Assembly: GCF_039729195.1 (NCBI RefSeq) | Contig: NZ_CP155796.1 | Coordinates: 1,364,001-1,428,000, forward strand | Direction: 5' to 3' | Length of the DNA stretch: 64,000 nucleotides | DNA from: Mycobacterium sp. DL | GTDB taxonomy: Bacteria; Actinomycetota; Actinomycetes; Mycobacteriales; Mycobacteriaceae | Shown here: piece by piece, positions 43,957-53,925 of the stretch | Numbering within the stretch: the stretch's first letter is position 1 | Layout: the number at the start of each line of letters is the position of its first letter | Notes under the pieces: generated by a model | Seen by the model: only the letters and a program-made list of their open reading frames with translations | Database searches by the model: none | Told to the model about the DNA's origin: nothing | Translations under genes and position numbers: made by a program

Positions 43957-45122
43957 GCATGTTGCCCCACGCCGCCGCGCGCTGGCTGTCGGCCAACTAC
44001 GACCAGTTGGTCGGCTGGCGGCGCCACATCCACGCCCATCCCGAACTCGGCCGCCAGGAGTTCGCCACCACCCAGTTCGCCGCGTCGCTGCTTGCCGACG
44101 CCGGGCTGAACCCCAAGGTGCTGCCCGGCGGCACCGGCCTGACGTGTGACTTCGGGCCCGAGGACGGGCCGCGGGTGGCGCTGCGCGCCGACATGGACGC
44201 GCTGCCGATGGCCGAGCGGACGGGTGCTCCGTACGCGTCGCTGGTCCCGGGAGTCGCCCATGCCTGCGGCCACGACGCGCACACCGCGGTGCTGCTGGGC
44301 GCGGGTCTGGCGCTGGCGTCGGCGCCCGAACTGCCGGTGGGCGTCCGGCTGATCTTCCAGGCCGCCGAGGAGTTGATGCCCGGTGGTGCGATCGACGCGA
44401 TCGCCGCCGGTGCGCTGACCGGGGTGTCGCGGATCTACGCGCTGCACTGCGATCCGCGGTTGGCGGTCGGCAGGGTCGCGGTGCGTCCGGGGCCGATCAC
44501 CTCAGCCGCCGACCAGATCGAGGTGACGCTGCACTCACCGGGCGGGCACACCTCGCGTCCGCACCTGACCAGCGACCTGATCTACGGCATGGGCACGCTG
44601 ATCACCGGCCTGCCGGGCGTGCTGTCGCGGCGCATCGATCCGCGTCACAGCACGGTGATGGTGTGGGGCGCGGTCAACGCCGGCGTGGCCGCCAACGCGA
44701 TCCCGCAGACCGGCACGCTGGCGGGAACCATCCGCACGGCCAGTCGCGAGACCTGGGTGGCCATGGAAGACATTGTGCGGGAGACGGTTTCGGGCCTGCT
44801 GGCGCCGCTGGGCATCGAGCATTCGGTGCTGTACCGCCGCGGGGTGCCGCCGGTGGTGAACGAGGAGGTGTCCACCCGCATCCTCACCCACGCGATCGAG
44901 GCGATCGGCCCCGACGTGCTGGCCGACACCCATCAGTCCGGCGGCGGGGAGGACTTCTCCTGGTATCTCGAAGAGGTCCCGGGCGCGATGGCGCGGCTGG
45001 GGGTGTGGAGCGGTCAGGGCCCGCAGCTGGACCTGCACCAGCCGACGTTCGACCTCGACGAGCGGGCGCTCGGTGTCGGGGTGCGACTGCTGGTCAACCT
45101 CATCGAGCACGCGATCCCGTGA
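43953..45122 (+). CDS. amiA1: M20 family amidohydrolase (AmiA1-like)
   Basis: A 389-residue M20D peptidase, paralogous to the gene just upstream. It shows RRHIHAHPELGRQEFATT, ALRADMDALPM, HACGHDAHTAVLLGAG (metal site) and QAAEELMPGGAIDAIA (catalytic Glu), all closer to hippurate/IAA-amino acid hydrolases than AmiB1. GGGEDFSWYLEEVPGAM supplies the C-terminal metal ligand region. Start overlaps the amiB1 stop. The pair is likely to trim N-acyl amino acids or peptidoglycan-derived amides. Confidence 0.9.
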   Translation: MSMLPHAAARWLSANYDQLVGWRRHIHAHPELGRQEFATTQFAASLLADAGLNPKVLPGGTGLTCDFGPEDGPRVALRADMDALPMAERTGAPYASLVPGVAHACGHDAHTAVLLGAGLALASAPELPVGVRLIFQAAEELMPGGAIDAIAAGALTGVSRIYALHCDPRLAVGRVAVRPGPITSAADQIEVTLHSPGGHTSRPHLTSDLIYGMGTLITGLPGVLSRRIDPRHSTVMVWGAVNAGVAANAIPQTGTLAGTIRTASRETWVAMEDIVRETVSGLLAPLGIEHSVLYRRGVPPVVNEEVSTRILTHAIEAIGPDVLADTHQSGGGEDFSWYLEEVPGAMARLGVWSGQGPQLDLHQPTFDLDERALGVGVRLLVNLIEHAIP

Positions 45123-45296
45123 CGACCGGCTGTGGCCCAGGTCACACTGCTGTGCGGTCGGGACGCAGCCCACTCGGTAGCCGCACGGCTTGCCAAGTTC
45201 TCCGTCAATCGTTAGCCTAGCTTTGCATATCGGAGAATTCCCGTCGAACGCGGAAGTGCCATAACGACTTTCGGCTGAACCTGGAGGAGTCGTACG

Positions 45297-48167
45297 GTGC
45301 AAGGGCAGAAGCCGCACTTCTACGGCATCGCCCGGTTCCTGCGTCTCGCGTCGATTCCGATCATCCTGATCTGGGTCGCCATCGCCGCCTTCCTCAATGT
45401 CTCGGTCCCGCAGCTCGAAGACGTCGGCAAGCTGCGGTCGGTGTCGATGAGCCCCGAGGACGCGCCTGCGGTCATCTCGATGCAGCGCATCGGTCAGGTC
45501 TTCGAGGAGTACGAGTCCAACAGCTCGGTGATGATCGTGCTCGAGGGCGAGGACACTCTCGGCGACGACACCCGCGCCTACTACGCCGACCTGATCGCTG
45601 CGCTCGAGGCCGACACCACCCACGTCGAACACGTGCAGGACCTCTGGAGCGACCCGCTGACCGCCTCGGGCGCGCAGAGCTCCGACGGCAAGGCCACTTA
45701 CTTCCAGGTGTATCTCGCCGGCGATCAGGGTGAGGCGCTGGCCAATCAGTCGGTGGCCGCCGTCCAGGAGCTGGTGGAGAGCAGCCAGCCACCGGACGGT
45801 GTGAGCGCCTACGTCACCGGGGCCTCGGCGCTGGCCGCCGAACAGGAGAACGCCGGCCACGAGAGCATGCGGTTGGTCGAGGCGCTGACGTTCCTCGTCA
45901 TCACCATCATGTTGGTGCTGTTCTTCCGGTCCATCGTCACGACGCTGCTGATCCTCGTGATGGTCGGGCTCAGCCTGATGACCGTGCGCGGCGCGGTGGC
46001 ATTCCTGGGCTTCCACGACATCATCGGCCTGTCCACCTTCGCGACCAGCCTGCTGGTCACGCTGGCCATCGCGATCGCCGTCGACTACGCGATCTTCCTC
46101 ATCGGCCGCTACCAGGAAGCCCGAGGCAAGGGCGAGACGCCGGAATCGGCGTACTACACGATGTTCGGCGGCACGGCGCACGTGATCGTCGGCTCCGGTC
46201 TGACCATCGCCGGTGCGACGTACTGCCTGAGCTTCACCCGGCTGCCGTACTTCCAGACCCTCGGGGTGCCGCTGGCGCTGGGCATGCTGGTGCTGATCAT
46301 GGTGGCGATGACGTTCGGGCCGGCGGTGGTGACCGTCGCGAGCCGGTTCGGTCTGCTGGAACCCAAGCGCGCCATGCGCGTGCGCGGCTGGCGCAAGATC
46401 GGCGCGGCCACGGTGCGCTGGCCGGGTGCGGTCCTGGTCGCCAGCGTCGCCGCGGCCCTCGTCGGATTGCTGGCCCTGCCCGGTTACCAGACCAGCTACA
46501 ACGACCGGAACTACCTGCCCGACGACATCGAGTCCAACGTCGGGTACGCCGCCGCTGAGCGGCACTTCTCACCGGCCAGGCTCAACCCCGAGATGTTGAT
46601 GGTCGAAACGGACCACGATCTGCGCAACTCGGCCGACTTCATCGTCATCGAGAAGATCGCCAAGGCGATCTTCGGCGTGGAGGGCATCGGGCGGGTGCAG
46701 ACGATCACCCGCCCGGACGGCACGCCGATCGAGAGCACCTCGATCCCGTACATCATGAGCCGGCAGGGCGGTACCCAGCAGCTCAACGAGAAGTACATGC
46801 TCGACCGCATGGACGACATGCTCGTCCAGGCCGATTCGCTGCAGGACACCATCAACACGATGACGAAGATGCAGTCGCTCATGGGTGAGTTGTCCGAGGT
46901 GACCACGAGCATGGTCGCCAAGACGAAGACCATGGCAGCCGACGTCGCCCAACTGCGCGACCACATCGCCGACTTCGACGACTTCCTGCGGCCCATCCGG
47001 AACTACTTCTACTGGGAACCGCACTGCTACAACATCCCGGTGTGCTGGTCGGTGCGGTCGATCTTCGACGTGATCGACGGCACGAACCTGTTGACCGACA
47101 ACGTGCAGGAGTTGGTGCCCACCCTGGAGCGGCTGTCCCTGCTGATGCCCGAGTTGATCGCGCTGATGCCGTCGCAGATCGAATCGATGGAGTCGCAGCG
47201 CGACATGATGCTGACCATGTACCAGACCCAGAACGGGCAGCTGGAGCAGGGCGCGGCGATGCAGGAAGATTCGACCGCGATGGGCGACGCGTTCAACGAA
47301 GCCCGCAACGACGACACGTTCTACCTGCCGCCGGAAGCGTTCGACAACGCGGATTTCCAGCGCGGCATGGAGCAGTTCATCTCACCCAACGGAAAAGCGG
47401 TGCGGTTCATCATCGCCCACGAGGGTGATCCGCTGTCCCCGGCCGGCGTCGAGAAGATCGACGCGATCAAGTCTGCGGCCAAGGAGGCCATCAAGGGCAC
47501 CCCGCTGGAGGGGGCGCGCATCTACCTCGGCGGCACCGCGGCCACGTTCAAGGACATGGCCGACGGCACCCAGTACGACCTGCTGATCGCCGGAATCGCC
47601 GCTATCGGGCTGATTTTCATCATCATGCTGATCCTGACGCGGGCGATTGTGGCCGCCGCGGTGATCGTCGGGACGGTGGTGTTGTCACTCGGCGCGTCGT
47701 TCGGGCTCTCGGTGCTCGTCTGGCAGCACCTGATCGGCATCGAATTGCACTGGATGGTGCTGCCGATGGCGGTGATCATCCTGTTGGCGGTTGGCGCGGA
47801 CTACAACCTGCTGGTGGTGTCGCGGCTCAAAGAGGAAGTCCATGCGGGCCTGCACACCGGCCTGATCCGCACCATGGGGGGCAGTGGGTCGGTGGTCACG
47901 GCGGCGGGAATGGTCTTCGCGCTGACCATGATGACGATGGCGATCAGCGATCTGACGATCATCGGTCAGGTCGGCACGACCATCGGCATGGGGCTGATCT
48001 TCGACACCCTGGTGATCCGGTCGTTCATGACGCCGTCGATCGCCGCGCTGATGGGCCGCTGGTTCTGGTGGCCGCAGCGAATCCGGGTGCGCCCGGTGCC
48101 GGTGCCCTGGCCGTCGGCCTCGTCCTCGTCCCGCGAGCGCGCGGGTCTGCACACCGACACGCCGTAA
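45297..48167 (+). CDS. MmpL family RND transporter
   Basis: A 956-residue MmpL protein with the RND layout: helix 1 ([20 protein letters not shown]), a porter loop, helices 2-6 ([45 protein letters not shown] holding the proton-relay DY pair), a large second loop with a helical coil (residues about 500-600), and helices 7-12 ([16 protein letters not shown] with the second Asp-Tyr). Two Cys in [10 protein letters not shown] may bond. Such pumps export lipids or siderophores; no MmpS partner is adjacent. Starts with GTG behind GGAGGAG. The final [11 protein letters not shown] and stop come from a family B repeat. Confidence 0.92.
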   Translation: MQGQKPHFYGIARFLRLASIPIILIWVAIAAFLNVSVPQLEDVGKLRSVSMSPEDAPAVISMQRIGQVFEEYESNSSVMIVLEGEDTLGDDTRAYYADLIAALEADTTHVEHVQDLWSDPLTASGAQSSDGKATYFQVYLAGDQGEALANQSVAAVQELVESSQPPDGVSAYVTGASALAAEQENAGHESMRLVEALTFLVITIMLVLFFRSIVTTLLILVMVGLSLMTVRGAVAFLGFHDIIGLSTFATSLLVTLAIAIAVDYAIFLIGRYQEARGKGETPESAYYTMFGGTAHVIVGSGLTIAGATYCLSFTRLPYFQTLGVPLALGMLVLIMVAMTFGPAVVTVASRFGLLEPKRAMRVRGWRKIGAATVRWPGAVLVASVAAALVGLLALPGYQTSYNDRNYLPDDIESNVGYAAAERHFSPARLNPEMLMVETDHDLRNSADFIVIEKIAKAIFGVEGIGRVQTITRPDGTPIESTSIPYIMSRQGGTQQLNEKYMLDRMDDMLVQADSLQDTINTMTKMQSLMGELSEVTTSMVAKTKTMAADVAQLRDHIADFDDFLRPIRNYFYWEPHCYNIPVCWSVRSIFDVIDGTNLLTDNVQELVPTLERLSLLMPELIALMPSQIESMESQRDMMLTMYQTQNGQLEQGAAMQEDSTAMGDAFNEARNDDTFYLPPEAFDNADFQRGMEQFISPNGKAVRFIIAHEGDPLSPAGVEKIDAIKSAAKEAIKGTPLEGARIYLGGTAATFKDMADGTQYDLLIAGIAAIGLIFIIMLILTRAIVAAAVIVGTVVLSLGASFGLSVLVWQHLIGIELHWMVLPMAVIILLAVGADYNLLVVSRLKEEVHAGLHTGLIRTMGGSGSVVTAAGMVFALTMMTMAISDLTIIGQVGTTIGMGLIFDTLVIRSFMTPSIAALMGRWFWWPQRIRVRPVPVPWPSASSSSRERAGLHTDTP

Positions 48168-48191
48168 TTCCTGGCATTTACCGCGCGCTCG
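48131..48191. repeat. Family B repeat, copy B3 (61 bp)
   Basis: Forward copy overlapping the end of mmpL, in the same frame as copy B1 in sigJ. It is the left member of an inverted pair with B4 (49168-49228) around the DUF559-type gene. Confidence 0.87.
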
Positions 48192-48273
48192 TCGCCGCCG
48201 ACTTCTACACAATCGCTCGTTGATCCACAGATGACGCGCGGCCTCTGGTGGTTCCGCAGACGCCCGCCACAAC

Positions 48274-49170
48274 ATGGCCGTCATGAACGACGACCTCGTC
48301 AGGCTGTTCGACGATCAGGGTGGCGTGGCGACCAGTGGCCAGATCCTCGCTCACCTGTCCCGACGGCGTTTCGAGGCAGCAGTGAATACCGGTGTGCTGG
48401 AACGGATGTGGCAGGGCATCTACTGTCGCGGCGAGCGCAGCGACGAGCTCCGGCTACGTGGTCTCGACCTCTCCTGCGGCAAACCGGTGGCGGTCTGCCT
48501 CGGGACGGCGGCGGCGCTGTACGGCTTCGACACCGAGGAGTCGGAAGCGCTGCATGTCCTCGACCCGCCGGGCTGCGCGTTGCGGAGTGCGGACGGCCTC
48601 GAAGTGCATCGGCGTGACGGCGCGCCGCTGGTGATGCGCGATGGTCGCCGGGCCACCTCGCCCGCGTGGACTGCCATCGAGGTCGCGCGAAGTCTGTACC
48701 GCCCGAGAGCGTTGGCCACTCTCGACGCGGCCCTGCGCAGCGGCACCTGCACCCTTCCGGATCTCTGGCGCGCGGCGGTCGAACAGAAGGGGCGCCGCGG
48801 CATCGTCGCGGTCCGCGATTTGCTGCCGCTGGCTGATGCCCGCTCGGAGTCGCCGATGGAGAGCGAGGCTCGGCTGGCGATGATCGACCGTGGCCTGCCG
48901 ATCCCGGAGTTGCAGTACGAGATCGTCGACGGCAACGGCGAGGTGCGCCGACTCGACTTCGCCTGGCCTGACGCGGGCGTCGCCGCCGAATACGACGGCG
49001 TGGCCTGGCACTCCGGTCCTGAGGCGATGGTGCGGGATCGTCGGCGTCAGAACGCGTTGATGGATGTCGGCATCGTGGTCGTCCCCATCGTGTTCGAGGA
49101 TGTGCGCTTTCGTGCCGACGAGTTCGTCAACCGCATCGACGCGCAACTGCGGCGCACTCGGGCGGCGTGA
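48274..49170 (+). CDS. AbiEi-type N-terminal/DUF559-like nuclease-fold protein
   Basis: A 298-residue protein. The first 60 residues form a winged-helix like the AbiEi antitoxin domain (LVRLFDDQGGVATSGQILAH, then GVLERMWQGIYCRG). The C-terminal 95 residues resemble the DUF559/Vsr-like PD-(D/E)xK fold: ESEARLAMIDRGLPIPELQY, RRLDFAWPDAGVAAEYDG with spaced Asp and Glu, and DRRRQNALMDVGIVVVPIVFED. The LDFxW...VAxEYDG core is shared with the protein at 60563-61477. Nuclease activity is inferred from fold only. No toxin partner is adjacent. An ATG at 48283 is possible. The gene is bounded by inverted family B repeats. Confidence 0.75.
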   Translation: MAVMNDDLVRLFDDQGGVATSGQILAHLSRRRFEAAVNTGVLERMWQGIYCRGERSDELRLRGLDLSCGKPVAVCLGTAAALYGFDTEESEALHVLDPPGCALRSADGLEVHRRDGAPLVMRDGRRATSPAWTAIEVARSLYRPRALATLDAALRSGTCTLPDLWRAAVEQKGRRGIVAVRDLLPLADARSESPMESEARLAMIDRGLPIPELQYEIVDGNGEVRRLDFAWPDAGVAAEYDGVAWHSGPEAMVRDRRRQNALMDVGIVVVPIVFEDVRFRADEFVNRIDAQLRRTRAA

Positions 49171-49228
49171 GCGCGCGCGAAATGCCAGCATTTACGGCGC
49201 GTCGACGTGCAGACACGCGCGCTCGCGG
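49168..49228. repeat. Family B repeat, inverted copy B4 (61 bp)
   Basis: Reverse complement of the B1/B3 type with about ten differences. Its first bases are the stop codon of the DUF559-type gene. It forms an inverted pair with B3. Confidence 0.85.
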
Positions 49229-49238
49229 CACAGACCTG

Positions 49239-49718
49239 CTACGTGCCCGGGCCGATGTTGCTCGCCGGCCGGGTACGCAGGTCGTGTACGTATTCTGCTG
49301 GGGCACCGGCGATCTCGGCGGCTTCGGCCATCACGCCCAGATAGCGCGCCGACGGGATCCCGCCCTCCCAGGCGTCCACCACGTACAGCCATGCGAGCAC
49401 CGGGTCGGTGTCGGTGTCCGACGTCAGCCGCTCCACCCGGCACCGGATCTTCTTGTGGAAGCCGAGCTCGGATCCCTCCCAGCGGTCGAGGCTGTCCTCG
49501 TCCTCCTTGGTCATGTCGTAGAGCACGACGAACACCTTGGAGGTCGGGTCCTCGACGACGGTGGCCAGCGCGCCCTCCCAGAAGATGTCGGCGCCGCCGA
49601 ACGTCAGACGCCAGCCGTGCAACCATCCCGTCCCCGCCATCGGGGAGTGCGGCGCCCGCTGCAGCATCTGCTCGGGATGCATATTCGATCCGTAGGCGGC
49701 GTAGATCGGCACGCGCAA
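49239..49718 (-). CDS. Gamma-glutamylcyclotransferase-like (AIG2-fold) protein
   Basis: A 159-residue AIG2/GGCT-fold protein (Rv3304-like by position). The phosphate-binding-like loop YGSNM lies at residues 9-13, followed by LHGWRLTFGGADIFWEGALATVVE and VLYDMTKEDEDSLDRWEG, where Glu in EDSLDRWEG is the usual catalytic position. Some members cyclise gamma-glutamyl peptides; the reaction here is unproven. The gene is divergent from lpdA. Confidence 0.8.
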   Translation of the reverse strand: MRVPIYAAYGSNMHPEQMLQRAPHSPMAGTGWLHGWRLTFGGADIFWEGALATVVEDPTSKVFVVLYDMTKEDEDSLDRWEGSELGFHKKIRCRVERLTSDTDTDPVLAWLYVVDAWEGGIPSARYLGVMAEAAEIAGAPAEYVHDLRTRPASNIGPGT

Positions 49719-49807
49719 GAGCTTAGACGCATCGTGTTCAGCTGGCTGACATCCGGAGCGTCCCGCCTTCTGTGACGTCTGCGACCCAGGTGTCCTAGGT
49801 TGAAGCG

Positions 49808-51223
49808 GTGGTAACGCGCATCGTGGTCATCGGCGGCGGGCCGGCAGGGTATGAGGCGGCGCTGGTGGCTGCCGCCAGAGGGCGCGACGTCACCCAGGTG
49901 ACGCTCGTCGACTCCGACGGACTCGGTGGAGCCTGCGTGCTCTACGACTGCGTGCCGTCGAAGACGTTGATCGCCGCCACCGGTGTGCGCACCGAACTGC
50001 GACGGGCCGAGCCGCTCGGCTACGACATCGGCATCGACGACGCCACGATCTCGCTGGTCCAGATCAACAACCGGGTCAAGACGCTGGCCGCCTCACAGTC
50101 GGCCGACATCGGCACCCAGCTGATCAACCAGGGGGTGACGATCATCGGCGGGCGCGGCGAGCTCGTCGACGACACCGAGGGCATGGCCCACCACCGGGTG
50201 AAGGTCACCACCCCCGACGGCAAGGTCGGCGTCCTCAAGGCCGACGTGGTGCTGATCGCGACCGGAGCGCGCCCCCGGGTGCTGCCGAACGCGGAGCCCG
50301 ACGGCGAGCGCATCCTGACCTGGCGCCAGCTCTACGAGCTGACCGAGCTGCCCGAGCACCTGATCATCGTCGGCTCGGGGGTGACGGGCGCGGAGTTCTG
50401 CAACGCCTACACCGAGCTCGGGGTGACGGTGACGGTGGTGGCCAGCCGGGACCAGATCCTGCCGCACGAGGACTCCGACGCCGCCGCGGTGCTCGAGGAG
50501 GTGTTCGCCGAGCGCGGTGTCACGCTGGTCAAGAACGCCCGCGCCGACTCGGTGACCCGCACCGACAAGGGCGTGGTGGTCAAGATCGCCGACGGCCGCA
50601 CGGTCGAGGGCAGCCACGCGCTGATGACGGTCGGATCGGTGCCCAACACCAGCGGCCTGGGCCTCGAGCGGGTCGGCGTCGAGCTCAAGCCCGGTGGCTA
50701 CATCCCCGTCGACCGGGTGTCGCGCACCCCGGCCGCGGGCATCTACGCCGCAGGCGACTGCACCGGCCTGCTGCCGCTGGCGTCGGTCGCCGCCATGCAG
50801 GGCCGCATCGCGATGTACCACGCGCTGGGTGAGGGGGTGTCGCCGATCCGGCTGCGCACCGTCGCGTCGGCGACGTTCACCCGCCCCGAGATCGCCGCGG
50901 TGGGCATCCCGCAGTCGGCGATCGACGACGGCAGCGTGCCGGCCCGGACCATTGTGCTGCCGCTGAACACCAACGCCCGGGCGAAGATGTCGCTGCTCAG
51001 GCATGGTTTCGTGAAGATCTTCTGCAGGCCGGCGACGGGGGTGGTGATCGGCGGCGTGGTGGTTGCGCCGATCGCCTCGGAGCTGATCCTGCCGCTCGCG
51101 CTTGCGGTGCAGAACCGGATCTCCGTGACAGACCTGGCGCAGACGCTGTCGGTGTATCCGTCGCTGTCGGGTTCCATCGTGGAGGCAGCGCGCCGACTGA
51201 TGACGCACGACGATCTCGACTGA
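49808..51223 (+). CDS. lpdA: NAD(P)H quinone reductase / flavoprotein disulfide reductase (LpdA)
   Basis: A 471-residue pyridine nucleotide-disulfide reductase family enzyme. FAD motif GGGPAGYEAALVAA is at the N terminus, GSGVTGAEFCNAYTELG binds NAD(P)H, and GIYAAGDCTGLLPLAS closes the FAD site. The redox loop reads GGACVLYDCVPSKT, so a CxxxxC pair is present. But the C-terminal His-x4-Glu dyad of true lipoamide dehydrogenases is missing: the corresponding segment is VYPSLSGSIVEA. This agrees with the quinone reductase role known for mycobacterial LpdA. Start is a GTG; glpD2 follows 56 bp later. Confidence 0.9.
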   Translation: MVTRIVVIGGGPAGYEAALVAAARGRDVTQVTLVDSDGLGGACVLYDCVPSKTLIAATGVRTELRRAEPLGYDIGIDDATISLVQINNRVKTLAASQSADIGTQLINQGVTIIGGRGELVDDTEGMAHHRVKVTTPDGKVGVLKADVVLIATGARPRVLPNAEPDGERILTWRQLYELTELPEHLIIVGSGVTGAEFCNAYTELGVTVTVVASRDQILPHEDSDAAAVLEEVFAERGVTLVKNARADSVTRTDKGVVVKIADGRTVEGSHALMTVGSVPNTSGLGLERVGVELKPGGYIPVDRVSRTPAAGIYAAGDCTGLLPLASVAAMQGRIAMYHALGEGVSPIRLRTVASATFTRPEIAAVGIPQSAIDDGSVPARTIVLPLNTNARAKMSLLRHGFVKIFCRPATGVVIGGVVVAPIASELILPLALAVQNRISVTDLAQTLSVYPSLSGSIVEAARRLMTHDDLD

Positions 51224-51279
51224 GCCACGTAGCCTGGGAACCGACAACCGTACTGACAAGTAACGAGGAGTCGGTCAAC

Positions 51280-53025
51280 GTGGCAGAGCCGATCCCAGGC
51301 CCGGGCAACGGGCAGACATTTCTCGGCGCCGAGCAACGCGCGCGCGCCTGGGAACGTCTGGGTAGCGAGCAGTTCGACGTGGTCGTGGTCGGTGGTGGTG
51401 TCGTCGGTGCCGGCGCCGCTCTGGACGCGGCCACCCGCGGCCTCAAGGTCGCCCTGGTGGAGGCCCGCGACTTCGCGTCGGGGACCTCCAGTCGCAGCAG
51501 CAAGATGTTCCACGGCGGTCTGCGCTACCTGGAGCAACTGGAGTTCGGTCTGGTGCGCGAGGCGCTGCACGAACGTGAGCTGTCGCTGACGACGCTGGCG
51601 CCGCATCTGGTCAAGCCGTTGCCGTTCCTGTTCCCGTTGACCAAGCGGTGGTGGGAGCGCCCGTACATCGCGGCGGGCATCATGCTCTACGACCAGTTGG
51701 GTGGCTCGAAATCCGTACCGGCGCAGAAGCATTACTCCCGCTCCGGTGCCCTGCGGCTGTCGCCGGGGCTCAAGCGTTCGTCTCTGATCGGCGGAATCCG
51801 CTACTTCGACACCGTCGTCGACGATGCCAGGCACACCATGATGGTGGCGCGCACCGCCGCTCACTACGGGGCGGTGGTCCGCACGTCCACCCAGGTGGTG
51901 GCCCTGCTGCGGGAGGGTGACCGGGTCACCGGGGTCCAGGTCCGTGACTCCGAGGACGGGTCGACCACCGAGGTTCGCGGACATGTGGTGGTCAACGCGA
52001 CCGGGGTGTGGACCGATGAGATCCAGGCATTGTCCAAGGAGCGCGGGCGTTTTCGGGTGCGCGCGTCCAAGGGTGTGCACATCGTGGTGCCGCGCGACCG
52101 TGTTGTCAGCGAGGTCGCGATCATCCTGCGTACCGAGAAGTCGGTGCTGTTCGTCATCCCGTGGGGCACCCACTGGATCATCGGCACCACCGACACCGAC
52201 TGGAACCTCGACCTCGCGCATCCCGCGGCGACGAAGGCCGATATCGACTACATCCTCAAGACCGTCAACACCGTGCTCGCCACCCCGTTGACCCACGACG
52301 ACATCGACGGGGTGTACGCCGGACTGCGGCCACTGCTGGCCGGCGAGAGCGAATCGACATCGAAGCTGTCCCGCGAGCACGCCGTCGCGGTGCCCTCGCC
52401 GGGACTGGTCGCGATCGCCGGTGGCAAGTACACCACCTACCGGGTGATGGCCGAGGACGCGATCGACGCCGCGGCGGAGTTCGTTCCGACGCGGGTGGCG
52501 CCGTCGATCACCGAGAAGGTGCCGCTGATGGGCGCCGACGGCTACTTCGCGTTGGTCAATCAAACGCAAAGTGTCGGAACGCATTACAACCTACACCCGT
52601 ATCGCGTCCGGCATCTGCTGGACCGGTACGGCTCGCTCATCGGTGAGGTGCTGGCGCTCGGTGAGGACAACCCGGATCTTCTGGGGCCGATCACCGAGGC
52701 GCCGGTGTACCTGAAGGTCGAAGCCGCGTACGCCGCGGCAGCCGAAGGGGCGCTGCACCTCGAGGACATCCTGGCGCGTCGGATGCGGATCTCCATCGAG
52801 TACCCGCACCGCGGTGTCGACTGTGCCCGAGAGGTCGCCGAAGTCGTTGCGCCCATTCTGGGTTGGAGTGCCGAGGACATCGACCGCGAGGTCGCGACGT
52901 ACATCGCCCGCGTCGACGCCGAGGTGCGGTCCCAGCAGCAACCCGACGACGAGTCCGCCGACGCGCTGCGGGTGGCGGCGCCGGAGGCGCGTGCGGAGAT
53001 CCTCGAGCCGGTACCTCTCACTTGA
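51280..53025 (+). CDS. glpD2: Glycerol-3-phosphate dehydrogenase (FAD)
   Basis: A 581-residue membrane-associated aerobic G3P dehydrogenase that passes electrons to quinone. FAD fold VVVVGGGVVGAGAALDAATRG near 27-47, the TSSRSSKMFHGGLRYLEQLEFGLVREAL signature, TDTDWNLDL, and GGKYTTYRVMAEDAI followed by the C-terminal cap. The GTG at 51280 follows GAGGAG. Together with lpdA (quinone reductase) it fits a respiratory function. rluA overlaps its stop (TTGA). Confidence 0.95.
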   Translation: MAEPIPGPGNGQTFLGAEQRARAWERLGSEQFDVVVVGGGVVGAGAALDAATRGLKVALVEARDFASGTSSRSSKMFHGGLRYLEQLEFGLVREALHERELSLTTLAPHLVKPLPFLFPLTKRWWERPYIAAGIMLYDQLGGSKSVPAQKHYSRSGALRLSPGLKRSSLIGGIRYFDTVVDDARHTMMVARTAAHYGAVVRTSTQVVALLREGDRVTGVQVRDSEDGSTTEVRGHVVVNATGVWTDEIQALSKERGRFRVRASKGVHIVVPRDRVVSEVAIILRTEKSVLFVIPWGTHWIIGTTDTDWNLDLAHPAATKADIDYILKTVNTVLATPLTHDDIDGVYAGLRPLLAGESESTSKLSREHAVAVPSPGLVAIAGGKYTTYRVMAEDAIDAAAEFVPTRVAPSITEKVPLMGADGYFALVNQTQSVGTHYNLHPYRVRHLLDRYGSLIGEVLALGEDNPDLLGPITEAPVYLKVEAAYAAAAEGALHLEDILARRMRISIEYPHRGVDCAREVAEVVAPILGWSAEDIDREVATYIARVDAEVRSQQQPDDESADALRVAAPEARAEILEPVPLT

Positions 53026-53879
53026 GGCGTCCCGCGCCGCTTCCCGTGCGTGACGGACTCGGGCCGGCGCGGGTCAGGCTGCGAGGCGGCGCGGTGCTCG
53101 TGGAGTTGGCGGACCGCTTCGGCGACGCTGCCGCAGCCAAGGTCCTCAACGGTGAGGTGCTGACCGCCGACGGTGGTGTCGTGACCGCAGCGACTGTGCT
53201 GCAACCCAATTCGTTCGTCTATCTCTACCGTGACCTGCCCGACGAGGTGGCGGTCCCGTTCGACATCCCGATCCTGCACCGTGACGAGAACATCCTCGTC
53301 GTCGACAAACCGCACTTCCTGGCGACGATGCCCCGCGGGCGTCACGTCGCCCAGACGGCGCTGGTGCGGTTGCGGCGCGACCTGGAGCTGCCGGATCTGG
53401 CGCCTGCGCACCGCCTGGACCGGCTGACCGCGGGCGTGCTGCTGTTCACCGTGCGCCGGGAGGTGCGCGGCGCGTATCAGACCATGTTCGCGAAGGGTCT
53501 GGCGCGAAAGACGTATCTGGCGCAGGCACCCGTCGACCCGGATCTGGTGTTCCCGATGACGCTGCGCAGTCGGATCGTCAAACGGCGGGGCAGCCTGCAG
53601 GCGGTCGAGGAGCCCGGCGAGCCGAACGCCGAGACGCGCATCGTGCATCGCGGCGACGGCGACTACCTGCTGACCCCGCGTACCGGGCGCACCCACCAGT
53701 TGCGGGTGCACATGGCATCGGTGGGGCTGCCGATCACGGGGGATCCGTGGTACCCCGAGGTGATCGACGTGGCTGCCGACGATTTCTCGGCGCCGCTGAA
53801 ACTGCTTGCACAGCGCTTGGAGTTCGATGACCCGCTGACCGGGGTCGCGCGATTCTTCACCAGCACCCGTGGGTTCTAG
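53022..53879 (+). CDS. RluA-family pseudouridine synthase
   Basis: A 285-residue enzyme. The catalytic Asp is in HRLDRLTAGVLLFT (about residue 132), AKGLARKTYLAQ and RTGRTHQLRVHMASVGLPITGDP are the other family motifs. The N-terminal 60 residues resemble a truncated S4-like domain. RNA target unknown (tRNA or 23S). The TTG at 53022 overlaps the glpD2 stop codon; a GTG at 53046 is a later option. Confidence 0.87.
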   Translation: MRRPAPLPVRDGLGPARVRLRGGAVLVELADRFGDAAAAKVLNGEVLTADGGVVTAATVLQPNSFVYLYRDLPDEVAVPFDIPILHRDENILVVDKPHFLATMPRGRHVAQTALVRLRRDLELPDLAPAHRLDRLTAGVLLFTVRREVRGAYQTMFAKGLARKTYLAQAPVDPDLVFPMTLRSRIVKRRGSLQAVEEPGEPNAETRIVHRGDGDYLLTPRTGRTHQLRVHMASVGLPITGDPWYPEVIDVAADDFSAPLKLLAQRLEFDDPLTGVARFFTSTRGF

Positions 53880-53881
53880 TC

Positions 53882-53925
53882 TGCGCTCAGATCGCAGTAC
53901 CCCTCACTACTGCGATCTGAGCGCA
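53882..53925. terminator. Perfect 18-bp hairpin after rluA
   Basis: TGCGCTCAGATCGCAGTA and its exact complement are separated by 8 nt. There is no T-run, so this may be a repeat-type palindrome that also blocks transcription or degradation. Confidence 0.6.

Noticed and set aside
48274..49170. Type IV toxin-antitoxin operon
   Set aside because: Only an AbiEi-like N-terminal domain is present; there is no adjacent AbiEii-type nucleotidyltransferase toxin.
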